A stretch of 64,000 nt of DNA from Lysobacterales bacterium (GTDB lineage: Bacteria > Pseudomonadota > Gammaproteobacteria > Xanthomonadales > Xanthomonadaceae). Each line of letters begins with the position of its first letter. The stretch's first letter is position 1. Shown here piece after piece: positions 16,106 to 26,040 of the stretch. A program made the translations under genes and the position numbers. The DNA lies in contig JAEKKX010000006.1 of assembly GCA_019510125.1 (NCBI GenBank), positions 124,001-188,000 on the forward strand, given 5' to 3'. The notes below the pieces were generated by a model. It was not told the origin of the DNA and did no database searches. It saw nothing but the letters and a program-made list of their open reading frames with translations.

Positions 16106-18046
16106 ATGAGCGAGCATGTAACGGACATCATGTGGGTGTTGGCGATCGCGGCGGTGTGCATCGTCCTGATGCTGGGCCTGCTGGGGATGTTCAAGGCCTT
16201 CTACGTCAAGGTGCCGCAGGGCACGGCGCTGATCGTCAACGATCTGTCGTCGACGCCGAAGGTGCATTTCACCGGCGCGCTGGTCTACCCGGTGATCTAC
16301 AAGAAGGAGTTCATGCGGATCTCGCTGATCACCCTCGAAGTGGATCGCCGCGGCAAGGACGGGCTGATCTGCCGCGACAACATGCGCGCCGACATCAACG
16401 TCGCGTTCTACCTGCGGGTGAACGAGACGCCGCAGGACGTGCTCAAGGTCGCCAAGGCGATCGGCGTCGATCGCGCGTCGGACAAGGCCGCGGTGAACGA
16501 GCTGTTCAACGCCAAGTTCTCCGAGGCGCTGAAGACGGTCGGCAAGCAGATCGACTTCGTCAAGCTGTTCGAAAACCGCCAGGAATTCCGCGACCGGATA
16601 ATCGAGGTGATCGGCAACGACCTCAACGGCTACGTGCTGGAGGACGTCGCGATCGACTATCTCGAGCAGACGCCGAAGTCCTCGCTGGACCCGAGCAACA
16701 TCATGGACGCCGAGGGCATCCGCAAGATCACCGAGCTGACCGCCGCGCAGAACGTGATCACTAACGAACTCGCGCGCAACGAGGAGCTGGCGATCAGCAA
16801 GAAGAACGTCGAGACCCGCGAGGCGATGCTCGCGCTCGAGCGCCAGCAGGCCGACGCCGAGGCGCGCCAGCAGCGCGAGATCGCGACGATCCGCGCCCGC
16901 GAGGAGGCCGAGACCCACAAGGTGCAGGAAGAGGAGCGCCTGAAGGCCGAGCAGGCGCGGATCGCGACCCAGGAACAGCTCGACATCCGCGAGCAGAACC
17001 GCATGCGCGAAGTGGAAGTCGCCGAGCAGAACCGCCAGCGCGCCGTCGCCATCGAGGTCGAGAAGGTCAACCGTGCGCGCCAGCTCGAGATCGTCGCCCG
17101 CGAGCGCGAGGTCGAACTGCAGCAGATCGACAAGGAAAAGGCGCTGGAAGTCCAGCGCAAGGACATCGCCAACGTGGTCCGCGAGCGGGTCGCGGTCGAG
17201 AAGACCGTGGCGCAGGAAGAGGAGCGCATCAAGGAAGTGCGGCTGGTGTCGGAAGCCGACCGCCAGAAGCAGGCGACCATCCTCGCCGCGCAGGCGAAGG
17301 CCGAGCAGGAACTGGTGCGCCAGGTGAAGCAGGCGGAGGCCGACGAGGCCGCCTCCAAGCATCGCGCGGTGCAGATCACGGTGATCGCCCAGGCCGAACT
17401 GGAAGCGGCGGCCAAGCAGTCCGAGGGCAAGAAGCGCATGGCCGAAGGCATCGAGGCCGAGCGCGCGGCGCCCGGGCTCGCCGACGCGCGCGTGCGCGAG
17501 GTCGCGGCCGCGGCGTTGGAGAAGGAAGGCCTGGCGAAGGCGCGCGTGGTCGCCGAGACCATGGCCGCGGAGGCGAAGGGTGCGCAGGACAAGGGCGCGG
17601 CCGAGGCCGAGGTCATCAAGGGCGTCGGCTTCTCGCAGGCCGAAGTGCTGCGCGAGAAGTACCGCTCGGAGGCCGAGGGCCTGACCGACAAGTTCGCCGC
17701 GCTGGGGTCGCTCAGCGACCAGGCGCGCGCGCACGAGGAGTTCCGCATGCAGTTGGAGAAGACCTTCGAGCAGGCGATGGCTTCGATCGAAGCCAACAAG
17801 GACATCGCCCGCGAGCAGGCCGAAGTGCTGTCGACCGCGCTGGCCAAGGCCAACATCGACATCGTCGGCGGCGAGGGCGCGTTCTTCGACTCGTTCGCCA
17901 AGGCGCTGTCGGTCGGCAAGGCGGTGGAGGGCGTGGCCGGCAAGAGCCCGATCGTGCAGGAGCTGCTGGACAAGCTGATGTCGCTGCAGTTGGGCGGCGC
18001 CAGGACGCCGGCAGCGAAGGCCGAGACCGCGGCCGGCGAGGCCTGA
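16106..18046 (+). CDS. yqiK: Flotillin-family protein YqiK
   Basis: A 646-residue flotillin that should assemble membrane microdomains. An N-terminal membrane anchor (residues 9-31) is followed by an SPFH/band-7 domain (about 35-220: YVKVPQGTALIVND to VAIDYLEQTP). A very long charged coiled coil follows (about 245-540, repeats of EEERLKAEQARI type). The C-terminal region is rich in Ala and Gly (LDKLMSLQLGGARTP). It is about 90 residues longer than E. coli YqiK. GGAGAAC precedes ATG 16106. It lies 77 bp after the YqiJ-like gene and 64 bp before the giant ATPase gene. Confidence 0.93.
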   Translation: MSEHVTDIMWVLAIAAVCIVLMLGLLGMFKAFYVKVPQGTALIVNDLSSTPKVHFTGALVYPVIYKKEFMRISLITLEVDRRGKDGLICRDNMRADINVAFYLRVNETPQDVLKVAKAIGVDRASDKAAVNELFNAKFSEALKTVGKQIDFVKLFENRQEFRDRIIEVIGNDLNGYVLEDVAIDYLEQTPKSSLDPSNIMDAEGIRKITELTAAQNVITNELARNEELAISKKNVETREAMLALERQQADAEARQQREIATIRAREEAETHKVQEEERLKAEQARIATQEQLDIREQNRMREVEVAEQNRQRAVAIEVEKVNRARQLEIVAREREVELQQIDKEKALEVQRKDIANVVRERVAVEKTVAQEEERIKEVRLVSEADRQKQATILAAQAKAEQELVRQVKQAEADEAASKHRAVQITVIAQAELEAAAKQSEGKKRMAEGIEAERAAPGLADARVREVAAAALEKEGLAKARVVAETMAAEAKGAQDKGAAEAEVIKGVGFSQAEVLREKYRSEAEGLTDKFAALGSLSDQARAHEEFRMQLEKTFEQAMASIEANKDIAREQAEVLSTALAKANIDIVGGEGAFFDSFAKALSVGKAVEGVAGKSPIVQELLDKLMSLQLGGARTPAAKAETAAGEA

Positions 18047-18110
18047 TCCCGCCAGACGTCCGCCGGCGACCGCCGGCGGACGGCGCCCTGGCACCACGAG
18101 GCAGGACACG

Positions 18111-21100
18111 ATGTCGGACAAGATCGCAACCGTCGCGAACGAGGCGACGCAGGCCGCCGACGGCGCGGTGGACCGCGCCGTCGCCGAAGGCGGCGCCTAC
18201 GAGGTGCTCCGGCACCGGCTGGATGCGCAGGGCGAGGCGCTGCGCCAGCGGGTCGATGCGCTGAACGCGGCGCGGATCGAAGCCTTCGGCGCGAGCCGGA
18301 TGGAGATGATCGGCCGGGTCCGCATCCGCACCGAGCACAACTGCGTCGCTCGCGACATCGTCCAGGTCGGCGACTGCCTGCTGTTCGGCTACAACGTGTT
18401 CATGGGGCTGAAGAAGACCACCCGGGTCGAGGACGTGTTCTCGCTGTACCGGCTGGTCGAGGGCGAGGCCGGCTACGACGTGGTGCCGGTGGAGGTCGCC
18501 GGCAGCTTCCTCGCCGAACCGGCGTTCGCGAAGGATTTCGGCGAACTGTTCGCCTACTACCAGCACGCGCGCCTGCTGCAACTGATGGTGCGCGACGGCC
18601 AGTTGCTGGCGGCGTTCCAGATCGGCGAGCGCATCGACGACATGCGCGTGTTCCGCTGGAGCGTCGACACCGACGGCAGCGTGCGCTACGTCGACAATCG
18701 CGGCGAGCGCGACATCGCGCTGCCCGCGCCCCACGATTTCGAGTGGACCCGGGCCGGCCGCGAGCAGGCCGTCAACGGGCGTCATCCGCACATGAACATC
18801 CTCGACACGGTGTTCGTGGAGACGGTCGGCGGCGACCTGACGATCAAGATCGAGAACAACACCGAATCCGGGCTCGGCCTGTACAGCGAGCCGGTGGAGG
18901 ACAAGACCCAGTCGTTGGACGACGCGCAGATCGAATACGCGCGGGTCGGCACGCTGCTGCTGCTGCGGGTGTTGCCGTACCGCGAGAAGGCCTGGCGCCA
19001 CCTCGCCTACAGCACCGTCGCGCGCAAGGTGTACCGGATCGACGCCATCGGCCAGGCCTGCGTGCAGTTGCCGGAGGACCACGGCATCGTGTTCCCGGGC
19101 GGCTACCTGCTGCAGAGCGGCGAGCTGCGCACGTTCGACCAGGACGTGCAGGGCATGCGCTTCCGGCGCACGCTGCGCGCGCCAAACGGCGAGGACGTGC
19201 TGTACCTGTTCTACGAGCCCGAAGACGGCCGCATCGCGCTGTGCGTCTACAACACCATCGAGCGCGGCATGCAGCCGCCGGTGATCGGCCACGGCTACGC
19301 GCGGCTGGGCGACGGGCGCATGGTGATCTTCAGCGCCGACTCCGCGGAGCCGACCCGCGTCCACCCGATGCAGGTGTGGCGCACGCCGTTCGCCGCCGAG
19401 GAACACGCGCTCGCGCAGCCGGCCGGCACCGGCTTCTTCGCCCGCGTCGGCAATCCGGACCTCGTGCGCGGGCTGTCCGACCTGCGCGACCTCGCGCGCG
19501 AGATCGCGACCGAGGCGCTGTCGGCGGCGCACTACCAGCGCCTGAGCCAGAACGCGCGGCGGCTGTTCGACCGTCATCACTGGATCGAGGACCCGCAATG
19601 CGAAGGCCTGGCGTCGCTGCTGCGCGAGATCGTCGCCGGCAGCGAAGCGGTGCTCGACGAATACGAGAAGGTCGAGGGCCTGCGTCGCCGCGCCGGCGAG
19701 GCGATGCGCGAGGCCGAAACGCGGCAGCGCGAACTGCTCGACGGCCTGCATCCGGACCGCTGGGAGCGCGTGCAGGACTGCGTCGCCGCGCTGAACGCGC
19801 TGTCGGCCCAGCGCGGGCGCTGGATGACGCTGCGCGAGCAGCGCTATGCGGACGGCGCCGCGATCGACGCCTTCGACGCCGCCCTGCAGGAGGCGCAGGC
19901 GCGCACCGCGGCGGCGGCCGGCGCGTTCCTCGCCGACGCCCGCGTGCTGCAGCCGTACGAGGTCCGCATCGGCGAACTGGACGCGCAGGCGCAGCGCGCG
20001 GAAGGCGCGGCCGCGCTGCGCGAGCCGCTCGACGCGATGCGGACGCTGTCCGCCGACCTCGACCTGCTGTCCGAACTGATGGCGACGCTGCCGGTGGACG
20101 ACGCCGCGCAGCGCACCCGCGTGGTCGAGGCGATCTCCGCGCTCTACGCCAGACTCAACCAGGCGCGCGCCCGCGCCGAGCAGCGTCGCAAGCAGCTCGG
20201 CGCCGGCGAGGCGGTGGCCCAGTTCGGCGCCCAGTTCGCGCTGTTCGGGCAGGGCATCGCCGGCGCGCTGTCGGCGGCTCGCGATCCCGACGCCTGCGAC
20301 CAGGCGCTGTCGCGGCTGCTGCTGCAACTGGAGGAGATCGAGGGCCGCTTCGGCGAGCACGAGCAGTTCCTCGCCGACATCGCGACCAAGCGCGAGGAGC
20401 TGATCGAAACCTTCGAGGCGCACAAGCAGGCGCTGCTCGACGAGCGCCAGCGCCGCGCGCAGTCGCTGGCCGACGCCGCGTCGCGCATCCTCGACGGTCT
20501 GCCGCGGCGCACCGAGCGGCTGGGCGACGCCGATGCCCTCAACGCCTTCTTCGCCGGCGATCCGCTGGTGCTCAAGCTGCGCGACCTCGCCGCGCGCCTG
20601 CGCGAGCTGGAGGACAGCGTGCGCGCGGACGATCTCGAGGCGCGGCTCAAGCGCGTCCGCGACCAGTCGGTGCGCGCGCTGCGCGACCGCAGCGAACTGT
20701 TCGAGGACGACGGCAACGTGGTCCGCCTCGGCCCGCGCCACCGCTTCAGCGTCAACACCCAGCCGCTGGACCTCACCGTGCTGCCGCGCGGCGACGGTCT
20801 GGCGCTGCACCTGACCGGTACCGGCTATTTCGCGCCGGTGCAGGACCCCGAGCTCGACGCGCTGCGCGATGTGTGGGACAGCCCGCTGGAATCCGAGTCG
20901 GCGGGACTGTGCCGTGCCGAGTACCTGGCCGGCGCGGTGCTGGCCGCGGCCGAAGCGGGCGAGCAGGGCCTCGACGCGGATGCGCTGCTGCTGCAGGCCA
21001 AGCAGCCGGAGCGACTGGCGAAGACCGTCCAGGACTTCGCAGCGCAGCGCTATCGCGAAGGCTACGAGAAGGGCATCCACGACCACGACGCGGTGAAGCT

Positions 21101-23444
21101 GCTGCTCGCGCTGCTGCCGCTGCGCGAGGCCGCGGGCACGCTCGTGCATGCGCCCGATGCGCGCGCCTGGGCGAGCGTCGCCTGGACCCGGCTGCGGGTG
21201 CGTCCCGAGGCCGCGCAGTGGTCGACGCGGGCGCGCAATGCGCAGGGCATCGAGCGCGTGTTCTCGCGGCGCAGCGGCCTCGACGCCCTGCGCGGGGAAC
21301 TCGCCGGCGCGCTGGAAGCGTTCGCCGCTTCGGCGGGCCTGGCGTTCGACGTTTCGCTGCACGCGCGCGCCGCGGCCTATCTGGTGGACGTGCTGGCCGC
21401 GGCCCGTCCGACGTTCGCGTTCAGCCGTTACGCGCGGGTCCTGCACGACGCGCTGCGCCAGCGGCTCGACGGCGACCGCCTGTGGGACGAACTGCAGACC
21501 GCGCTCGCCGCGGCCCAGGACGACCCCGGCGCGCGCTGGCGGCTGGCGATGCAGTGGTGCGAGGCGCTGGTCGAGGCGCCGGCGCACGCCGACCTGGCCG
21601 AATACGCACCCGAGGCCGCGGCGCTGCTGCTGCTCGGCGACGAGGCGCTGGCGCAGGTGCGCGAGACCGAACTGCGGACCCGGGTCGAGGGCCTGCTCGG
21701 CGAACATCCGCGGATCGTCGACGGCGCGATCGCGCTGGGCGTCGACGACTTCGCCGAACGCCTGCGTCGCCATCGCGAGGACTTCCTGCCGCGCTTCCGC
21801 CGCTGCCAGCACCTGCGCCAGGCGCTGGTCGCGCGCGAACGCGAAGCGCTGCGGCTGTCGGAGTTCCAGCCGCAGCCGCTGACCTCGTTCGTGCGCAACC
21901 GGCTGATCGACGAGGTCTACCTGCCGCTGATCGGCGACAACCTCGCCAAGCAGATGGGCACCGTCGGCGAGGCCAAGCGCAGCGACCTGATGGGCCTGCT
22001 GATGCTGATCTCGCCCCCGGGCTACGGCAAGACCACGCTGATGGAGTACGTCGCCCACCGGCTGGGCCTGATCTTCATGAAGATCAACGGGCCGGCGCTC
22101 GGGCATGCGGTGCGCTCGCTGGACCCGGCGCAGGCGCCGGACGCGACTTCGCGCCAGGAACTGGAGAAGCTCAACCTCGCGCTCGAGATGGGCGACAACG
22201 TGATGCTGTACGTCGACGACATCCAGCACACCCACGCCGAGTTCCTGCAGAAATTCATCTCGCTGTGCGACGGCACCCGGCGCATCGAGGGTGTGTGGCG
22301 CGGACGCACCCGCACCTACGACCTGCGCGGGCGCAAGTTCTGCGTGGTGATGGCGGGGAATCCGTACACCGAATCCGGCGAGGTGTTCCGGATCCCGGAC
22401 ATGCTCGCCAACCGCGCCGACGTCTACAACCTCGGCGACGTGCTCGGCGGCCGCGAGCCGACGTTCCTGATGAGCTACCTGGAGAATGCGCTGACCTCCA
22501 GCCCGGTGCTGGCGCCGCTGGCGCAGCGCGAGCTCGGCGATCTCTACAAGCTCGTCGACAAGGTCGAGGGCCGGCCGTTCTCCGCGAACGCGCTGGCGCA
22601 TGCCTACGGCCCGGCCGAGATCGACGAGATCGCGGCCACGCTGACGCGCCTGATGCGCGTGCGCGACACCGTGTACGCGGTCAACCGCCAGTACATCGCC
22701 AGCGCCGCGCAGGCCGACCGCTACCGCACCGAGCCGCCGTTCAAGCTGCAGGGCAGCTACCGCAACATGAACAAGCTGGCGGAGAAGGTGTCGCCGGCGA
22801 TGAACGACGCCGAGCTGCAGCAGTTGATCGCCGATCACTACCGCGGCGAGGCGCAACTGCTCACCGGCGGCGCCGAGGAGAACCTGCTCAAGCTCGGCGA
22901 ACTGCGCGGCACGCTCGACGCCGCCCAGGTCGAGCGCTGGGCGCAGATCCGACGCGATTTCCTGCGCGACCGGGCGATGGGCGCGGGCGAGGCCGAGGTC
23001 GGCCCGCGCGTCGTGGCGCAATTGCACGACCTGGTCGAAAGCGTGCGCGGGCTGGCGACGCCGCCGACCCCGGCCGAGGTCGAGGTCGAGGTCGCGGCGC
23101 CCGCGGCCGAGACGCCCTGGCCGCAACTGCTGGCCTCGCTGGAACGGCTGTCCGAGCGCCTGACGCCCGCGCCGACGCCGCCCCCCGCCGCCGCGCCGGC
23201 GCCGGGCCCCGCGGCCGACTGGTTCGAGCGCCATGTCGAGCAGCAACAGCAGTTGCAGCAGGTGCTGGCGCTGCTCGCCGAACGTCTGTCGACCCTGTCC
23301 GCGGCCCCGGCGCCGGCCCCCGCGAAGCGCGGCAAGACCATGCCGACCGAGGGCCCGGCGCTGGCCATGGCCCTGCGCGAGGAGCAGTTGAAGCAGGCGC
23401 TGGAGGAATTCTCGGACCGGCTGCTGGGCAAGCCCAAGGGCTGA
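18111..23444 (+). CDS. Giant DUF3686-type AAA ATPase ('DNA repair ATPase')
   Basis: A 1777-residue cytoplasmic protein. The N-terminal third (about 60-500) matches the DUF3686 region of proteins annotated as DNA-repair ATPases; the middle (about 500-1250) is mostly coiled coil and helix. A MoxR/RuvB-like AAA module lies at about 1290-1560, with Walker A SPPGYGKT (1301-1308) and Walker B LYVDD (1366-1370). The C-terminal 200 residues are Ala/Pro-rich with a short Gln-rich coiled coil (about 1705-1720). The name 'DNA repair' is inherited; its place after yjfI-pspA-yqiJ-yqiK points to a membrane or PspA-disassembly role. That role is inference. Confidence 0.85.
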   Translation: MSDKIATVANEATQAADGAVDRAVAEGGAYEVLRHRLDAQGEALRQRVDALNAARIEAFGASRMEMIGRVRIRTEHNCVARDIVQVGDCLLFGYNVFMGLKKTTRVEDVFSLYRLVEGEAGYDVVPVEVAGSFLAEPAFAKDFGELFAYYQHARLLQLMVRDGQLLAAFQIGERIDDMRVFRWSVDTDGSVRYVDNRGERDIALPAPHDFEWTRAGREQAVNGRHPHMNILDTVFVETVGGDLTIKIENNTESGLGLYSEPVEDKTQSLDDAQIEYARVGTLLLLRVLPYREKAWRHLAYSTVARKVYRIDAIGQACVQLPEDHGIVFPGGYLLQSGELRTFDQDVQGMRFRRTLRAPNGEDVLYLFYEPEDGRIALCVYNTIERGMQPPVIGHGYARLGDGRMVIFSADSAEPTRVHPMQVWRTPFAAEEHALAQPAGTGFFARVGNPDLVRGLSDLRDLAREIATEALSAAHYQRLSQNARRLFDRHHWIEDPQCEGLASLLREIVAGSEAVLDEYEKVEGLRRRAGEAMREAETRQRELLDGLHPDRWERVQDCVAALNALSAQRGRWMTLREQRYADGAAIDAFDAALQEAQARTAAAAGAFLADARVLQPYEVRIGELDAQAQRAEGAAALREPLDAMRTLSADLDLLSELMATLPVDDAAQRTRVVEAISALYARLNQARARAEQRRKQLGAGEAVAQFGAQFALFGQGIAGALSAARDPDACDQALSRLLLQLEEIEGRFGEHEQFLADIATKREELIETFEAHKQALLDERQRRAQSLADAASRILDGLPRRTERLGDADALNAFFAGDPLVLKLRDLAARLRELEDSVRADDLEARLKRVRDQSVRALRDRSELFEDDGNVVRLGPRHRFSVNTQPLDLTVLPRGDGLALHLTGTGYFAPVQDPELDALRDVWDSPLESESAGLCRAEYLAGAVLAAAEAGEQGLDADALLLQAKQPERLAKTVQDFAAQRYREGYEKGIHDHDAVKLLLALLPLREAAGTLVHAPDARAWASVAWTRLRVRPEAAQWSTRARNAQGIERVFSRRSGLDALRGELAGALEAFAASAGLAFDVSLHARAAAYLVDVLAAARPTFAFSRYARVLHDALRQRLDGDRLWDELQTALAAAQDDPGARWRLAMQWCEALVEAPAHADLAEYAPEAAALLLLGDEALAQVRETELRTRVEGLLGEHPRIVDGAIALGVDDFAERLRRHREDFLPRFRRCQHLRQALVAREREALRLSEFQPQPLTSFVRNRLIDEVYLPLIGDNLAKQMGTVGEAKRSDLMGLLMLISPPGYGKTTLMEYVAHRLGLIFMKINGPALGHAVRSLDPAQAPDATSRQELEKLNLALEMGDNVMLYVDDIQHTHAEFLQKFISLCDGTRRIEGVWRGRTRTYDLRGRKFCVVMAGNPYTESGEVFRIPDMLANRADVYNLGDVLGGREPTFLMSYLENALTSSPVLAPLAQRELGDLYKLVDKVEGRPFSANALAHAYGPAEIDEIAATLTRLMRVRDTVYAVNRQYIASAAQADRYRTEPPFKLQGSYRNMNKLAEKVSPAMNDAELQQLIADHYRGEAQLLTGGAEENLLKLGELRGTLDAAQVERWAQIRRDFLRDRAMGAGEAEVGPRVVAQLHDLVESVRGLATPPTPAEVEVEVAAPAAETPWPQLLASLERLSERLTPAPTPPPAAAPAPGPAADWFERHVEQQQQLQQVLALLAERLSTLSAAPAPAPAKRGKTMPTEGPALAMALREEQLKQALEEFSDRLLGKPKG

Positions 23445-23567
23445 CGACGGCCGGGGCGGCGATCCCGCCGCGGTGCCAAACCGGGGGTCAGGGCTTATCC
23501 TTGGCGGCCCTGTTCCCTGGCCGCCGCGCGCGGTGGAACGCTGCCCCGCGCCGATGCCGCCGATGAC

Positions 23568-24488
23568 ATGCCGCAAATGAGCACCACCGCCTATCCCGAC
23601 TATCCCTTCACCCCACGGCGTTTCGAGGTCCGTCCGGGCATCGCGATGTCCTACCTCGACGAGGGTCCGCGCGACGACGAGGTTGCGGCTCCCGAGGTGA
23701 TCGTCATGCTGCACGGCAATCCGTCGTGGAGCTACTACTGGCGCCACCTGGTGCTGGGCCTGAGGGACCGCTACCGCTGCATCGTGCCGGACCACGTCGG
23801 CATGGGGCTGTCGGACAAGCCCGGCGACGACCGCTATCGCTACACGCTGCAGTCGCGGGTGGACGATCTCGAGGCGCTGCTCAAGCATCTCGGCATCGAC
23901 GGCCCGGTGACCCTGGCGGTCCACGACTGGGGCGGGATGATCGGCTTCGGCTGGGCGCTGTCGCACGAGACGCAGGTGCGCCGGCTGCTGATCACCAACA
24001 CCGCGGCGTTCCCGCTGCCGGCGGCCAAGCCGATGCCGTGGCAGCTCACGCTGGGTCGCGACATGAAGCTCGGCGCGCTGCTGATCCGCGGCTTCAACGC
24101 CTTCGCCGCCGGCGCCGCGCGCGACGGCGTGGTGCGCAGGATGCCGGCCGACGTGCGCAAGGCCTACCTGGCGCCCTACGACTCGTGGGCGAACCGCATC
24201 TCGACCCTGCGTTTCGTGCAGGACATCCCGCTGGGCCCGGACGACGCGGCGTGGATGCTGGTCGATGCCGCCGGCAAGCGCCTGCCGGCCTTCGCCGACC
24301 GCCCGGCCTTCATCGGCTGGGGCCTGCGCGACTTCGTGTTCGACCATCATTTCCTGGAAGGCTTCCAGCGCGCGCTGCCGGACGCCGAGTCGCACGCTTT
24401 CGAGGATGCCGGCCACTACGTGCTGGAAGACAAGCACGAGGTGCTGGTGCCGGCGATGCGGCGGTTCCTGGACGCGCATCCGGTCTGA
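23568..24488 (+). CDS. oleB: OleB: beta-lactone decarboxylase (alpha/beta hydrolase)
   Basis: A 306-residue alpha/beta hydrolase of the haloalkane-dehalogenase type. In the ole pathway it converts the cis-beta-lactone from OleC to a cis-olefin plus CO2. Visible residues: oxyanion-hole loop HGNPSWSYYWR (49-59), nucleophile Asp120 in AVHDWGG, and catalytic His283 in DAGHYVLED. An Asp in place of the usual Ser nucleophile fits OleB and dehalogenases. Alternative start at 23577 (MSTTAYPDYPF); neither has a clear SD. It is separated from oleA by about 10 kb, and followed by a repeat cluster and a flavin monooxygenase gene. Confidence 0.93.
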   Translation: MPQMSTTAYPDYPFTPRRFEVRPGIAMSYLDEGPRDDEVAAPEVIVMLHGNPSWSYYWRHLVLGLRDRYRCIVPDHVGMGLSDKPGDDRYRYTLQSRVDDLEALLKHLGIDGPVTLAVHDWGGMIGFGWALSHETQVRRLLITNTAAFPLPAAKPMPWQLTLGRDMKLGALLIRGFNAFAAGAARDGVVRRMPADVRKAYLAPYDSWANRISTLRFVQDIPLGPDDAAWMLVDAAGKRLPAFADRPAFIGWGLRDFVFDHHFLEGFQRALPDAESHAFEDAGHYVLEDKHEVLVPAMRRFLDAHPV

Positions 24489-24553
24489 CGTCGCGACCCG
24501 CGCGCATCCGCACCCGTCGGCGCGGTCTCGGGCCGCGGTGGTTCCTGCATGTC

Positions 24554-24662
24554 GGTAGAGCGGCCTTCAGGCCGCTTCGCCCTGGTCTCGTCTCGAAAAC
24601 AGCGGCCTGAAGGCCGCTCTACCGATACACCGAAACGGCAGCGGCCCGAAGGCCGCGCTACC
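24554..24662. repeat. REP-like inverted repeat cluster after oleB
   Basis: A 23-bp arm at 24554-24576 (core GAGCGGCCTTCAGGCCGCT) recurs as its exact reverse complement at 24601-24623. A third degenerate copy lies at 24640-24662. Each arm is itself palindromic around its centre (CGGCC-TTCA-GGCCG). This resembles the REP-type elements common between genes in Xanthomonadaceae. No gene lies in this 286-bp gap. Confidence 0.85.
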
Positions 24663-24774
24663 GGGCCGGGGCGGTCTCCGCGTCCCGCGCGCCGTCCCCG
24701 CTTGACCCGGATCAACGCCGCGCCGGGCCGCGCCGCCTAACCTGCGACCTCCGCAATCGCCGCGAGGGCGCGCC

Positions 24775-26037
24775 ATGGCCGAGGCATTCGCCACTTCCCC
24801 GTGTCCGTCCGAGGCCGCGTTCGACCTCGTCGTGGTCGGCGCCGGTCCCGCCGGGCTGTGCTTCGTCCGCTCGCTGGCCGGCAGCGGCCTGCGCATCGCG
24901 CTGGTCGAACGGCAGCCGCGCGCGGCGCTGGCCGCGCCTGCCGAGGACGGCCGCGAGATCGCGCTGACCCACCGTTCGCAGCGGCTGATGGCCGATCTCG
25001 GGCTGTGGGCGCGGCTGGCCGCGGACGAGCCGTCGGTGCTGCGCGACGCGCTGGTCCTGGACGGCGACGACGCCGACGGCCTGCGCTTCCGCCACGAGGA
25101 CAGCGGCCGCGACCAGCTCGGCTGGCTGGTGCCGAACCACGCGATCCGGCGGGCCGCCTTCGCCGAGGCGATGGGCCATCCCGACGTGGTCCTGTTCGAC
25201 GGCCGCAGCGTGACCGGCGTGCGCAGCGGCGCGGACGGCGCCGAGGTGCGGCTGGACGACGGCACCGCGCTGCGCTGCGACCTGATCGTCGCCGCCGACA
25301 GCCGCTTCTCCGAGACCCGCCGGGCGATGGGCATCGGCGCGGACATGCGCGACTTCGGCCGGACCATGCTGGTCTGCCGCGTGCGCCACGAGCGCGACCA
25401 CGAGCAGACCGCGTGGGAGTGGTTCGACTACGGCCAGACCCTCGCGCTGCTGCCGCTGCAGGACCGCCACGCGTCGTCGGTGGTGCTGACCCTGCCGCAC
25501 GCCGAGGCGGCGGCGGTGCAGGCGCTGGATCCCGAGGCCTTCGGCGCGGACATGACCCGGCGTTTCCGCGGCCGGCTGGGCGCGATGACCTTCACCGGCC
25601 CGTGCTGCGCGTATCCGCTGGTCGGCGTGTATCCGCGCCGGTTCGCGGCCGAGCGTTTCGTCGCGATCGGCGACGCCGCAGTCGGCATGCATCCGGTGAC
25701 CGCGCACGGTTTCAACTTCGGCCTGCTCGGCCAGGACACGCTTGCGCGCGCGATCCGCGGCGCGCACGCGGCCGGGCGGCCGTACTGGACGCCGGCGCTG
25801 CTGGCCGACTACGAACGCGCCCATCGCCGGGCGACGCGGCCGCTGTACCTGGCGACGCAGTGGCTGGCCGGGCTTTACACCGACGAACGCGCGCCGGCCA
25901 GGCGGCTGCGGCGGCTGGCGCTGCACGCGGCGGCGACGTTCGCGCCGTTCCGGCGGCTGGTCGCCGCGGGGCTGACCGACGACGGCCGCGGTTCGCCGCT
26001 GGCGGGACTGCGCGGACGCCTGCGCCCGGCGCGCTGA
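24775..26037 (+). CDS. ubiM: UbiM-like FAD-dependent ubiquinone hydroxylase
   Basis: A 420-residue flavin monooxygenase of the UbiH/UbiF/UbiI/COQ6 family, which hydroxylates the ring of ubiquinone precursors. FAD/NADPH motifs in order: VVVGAGPAGL (18-27), an ALTHRSQRLMADLGLW block, an active DG-type motif near RCDLIVAADSR (about 162-172) and the GDAAVGMHPVTAHGFNFG motif (about 300-317). The ALTHRS block and the TAHGFNFG variant fit UbiM better than UbiH or UbiI, but this was judged by eye. It lies between oleB and oleC; nothing suggests a role in olefin synthesis. GC-rich like its neighbours. Confidence 0.72.
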   Translation: MAEAFATSPCPSEAAFDLVVVGAGPAGLCFVRSLAGSGLRIALVERQPRAALAAPAEDGREIALTHRSQRLMADLGLWARLAADEPSVLRDALVLDGDDADGLRFRHEDSGRDQLGWLVPNHAIRRAAFAEAMGHPDVVLFDGRSVTGVRSGADGAEVRLDDGTALRCDLIVAADSRFSETRRAMGIGADMRDFGRTMLVCRVRHERDHEQTAWEWFDYGQTLALLPLQDRHASSVVLTLPHAEAAAVQALDPEAFGADMTRRFRGRLGAMTFTGPCCAYPLVGVYPRRFAAERFVAIGDAAVGMHPVTAHGFNFGLLGQDTLARAIRGAHAAGRPYWTPALLADYERAHRRATRPLYLATQWLAGLYTDERAPARRLRRLALHAAATFAPFRRLVAAGLTDDGRGSPLAGLRGRLRPAR

Positions 26038-26040
26038 GCC

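Noticed and set aside
17712-24479. Very long minus-strand open frame (over 2200 codons)
   Set aside because: It mirrors the flotillin, ATPase and oleB genes, which have clear domains and motifs. High GC removes stop codons from the opposite strand; the reverse product is Arg/Ala/His-rich without recognisable domains.
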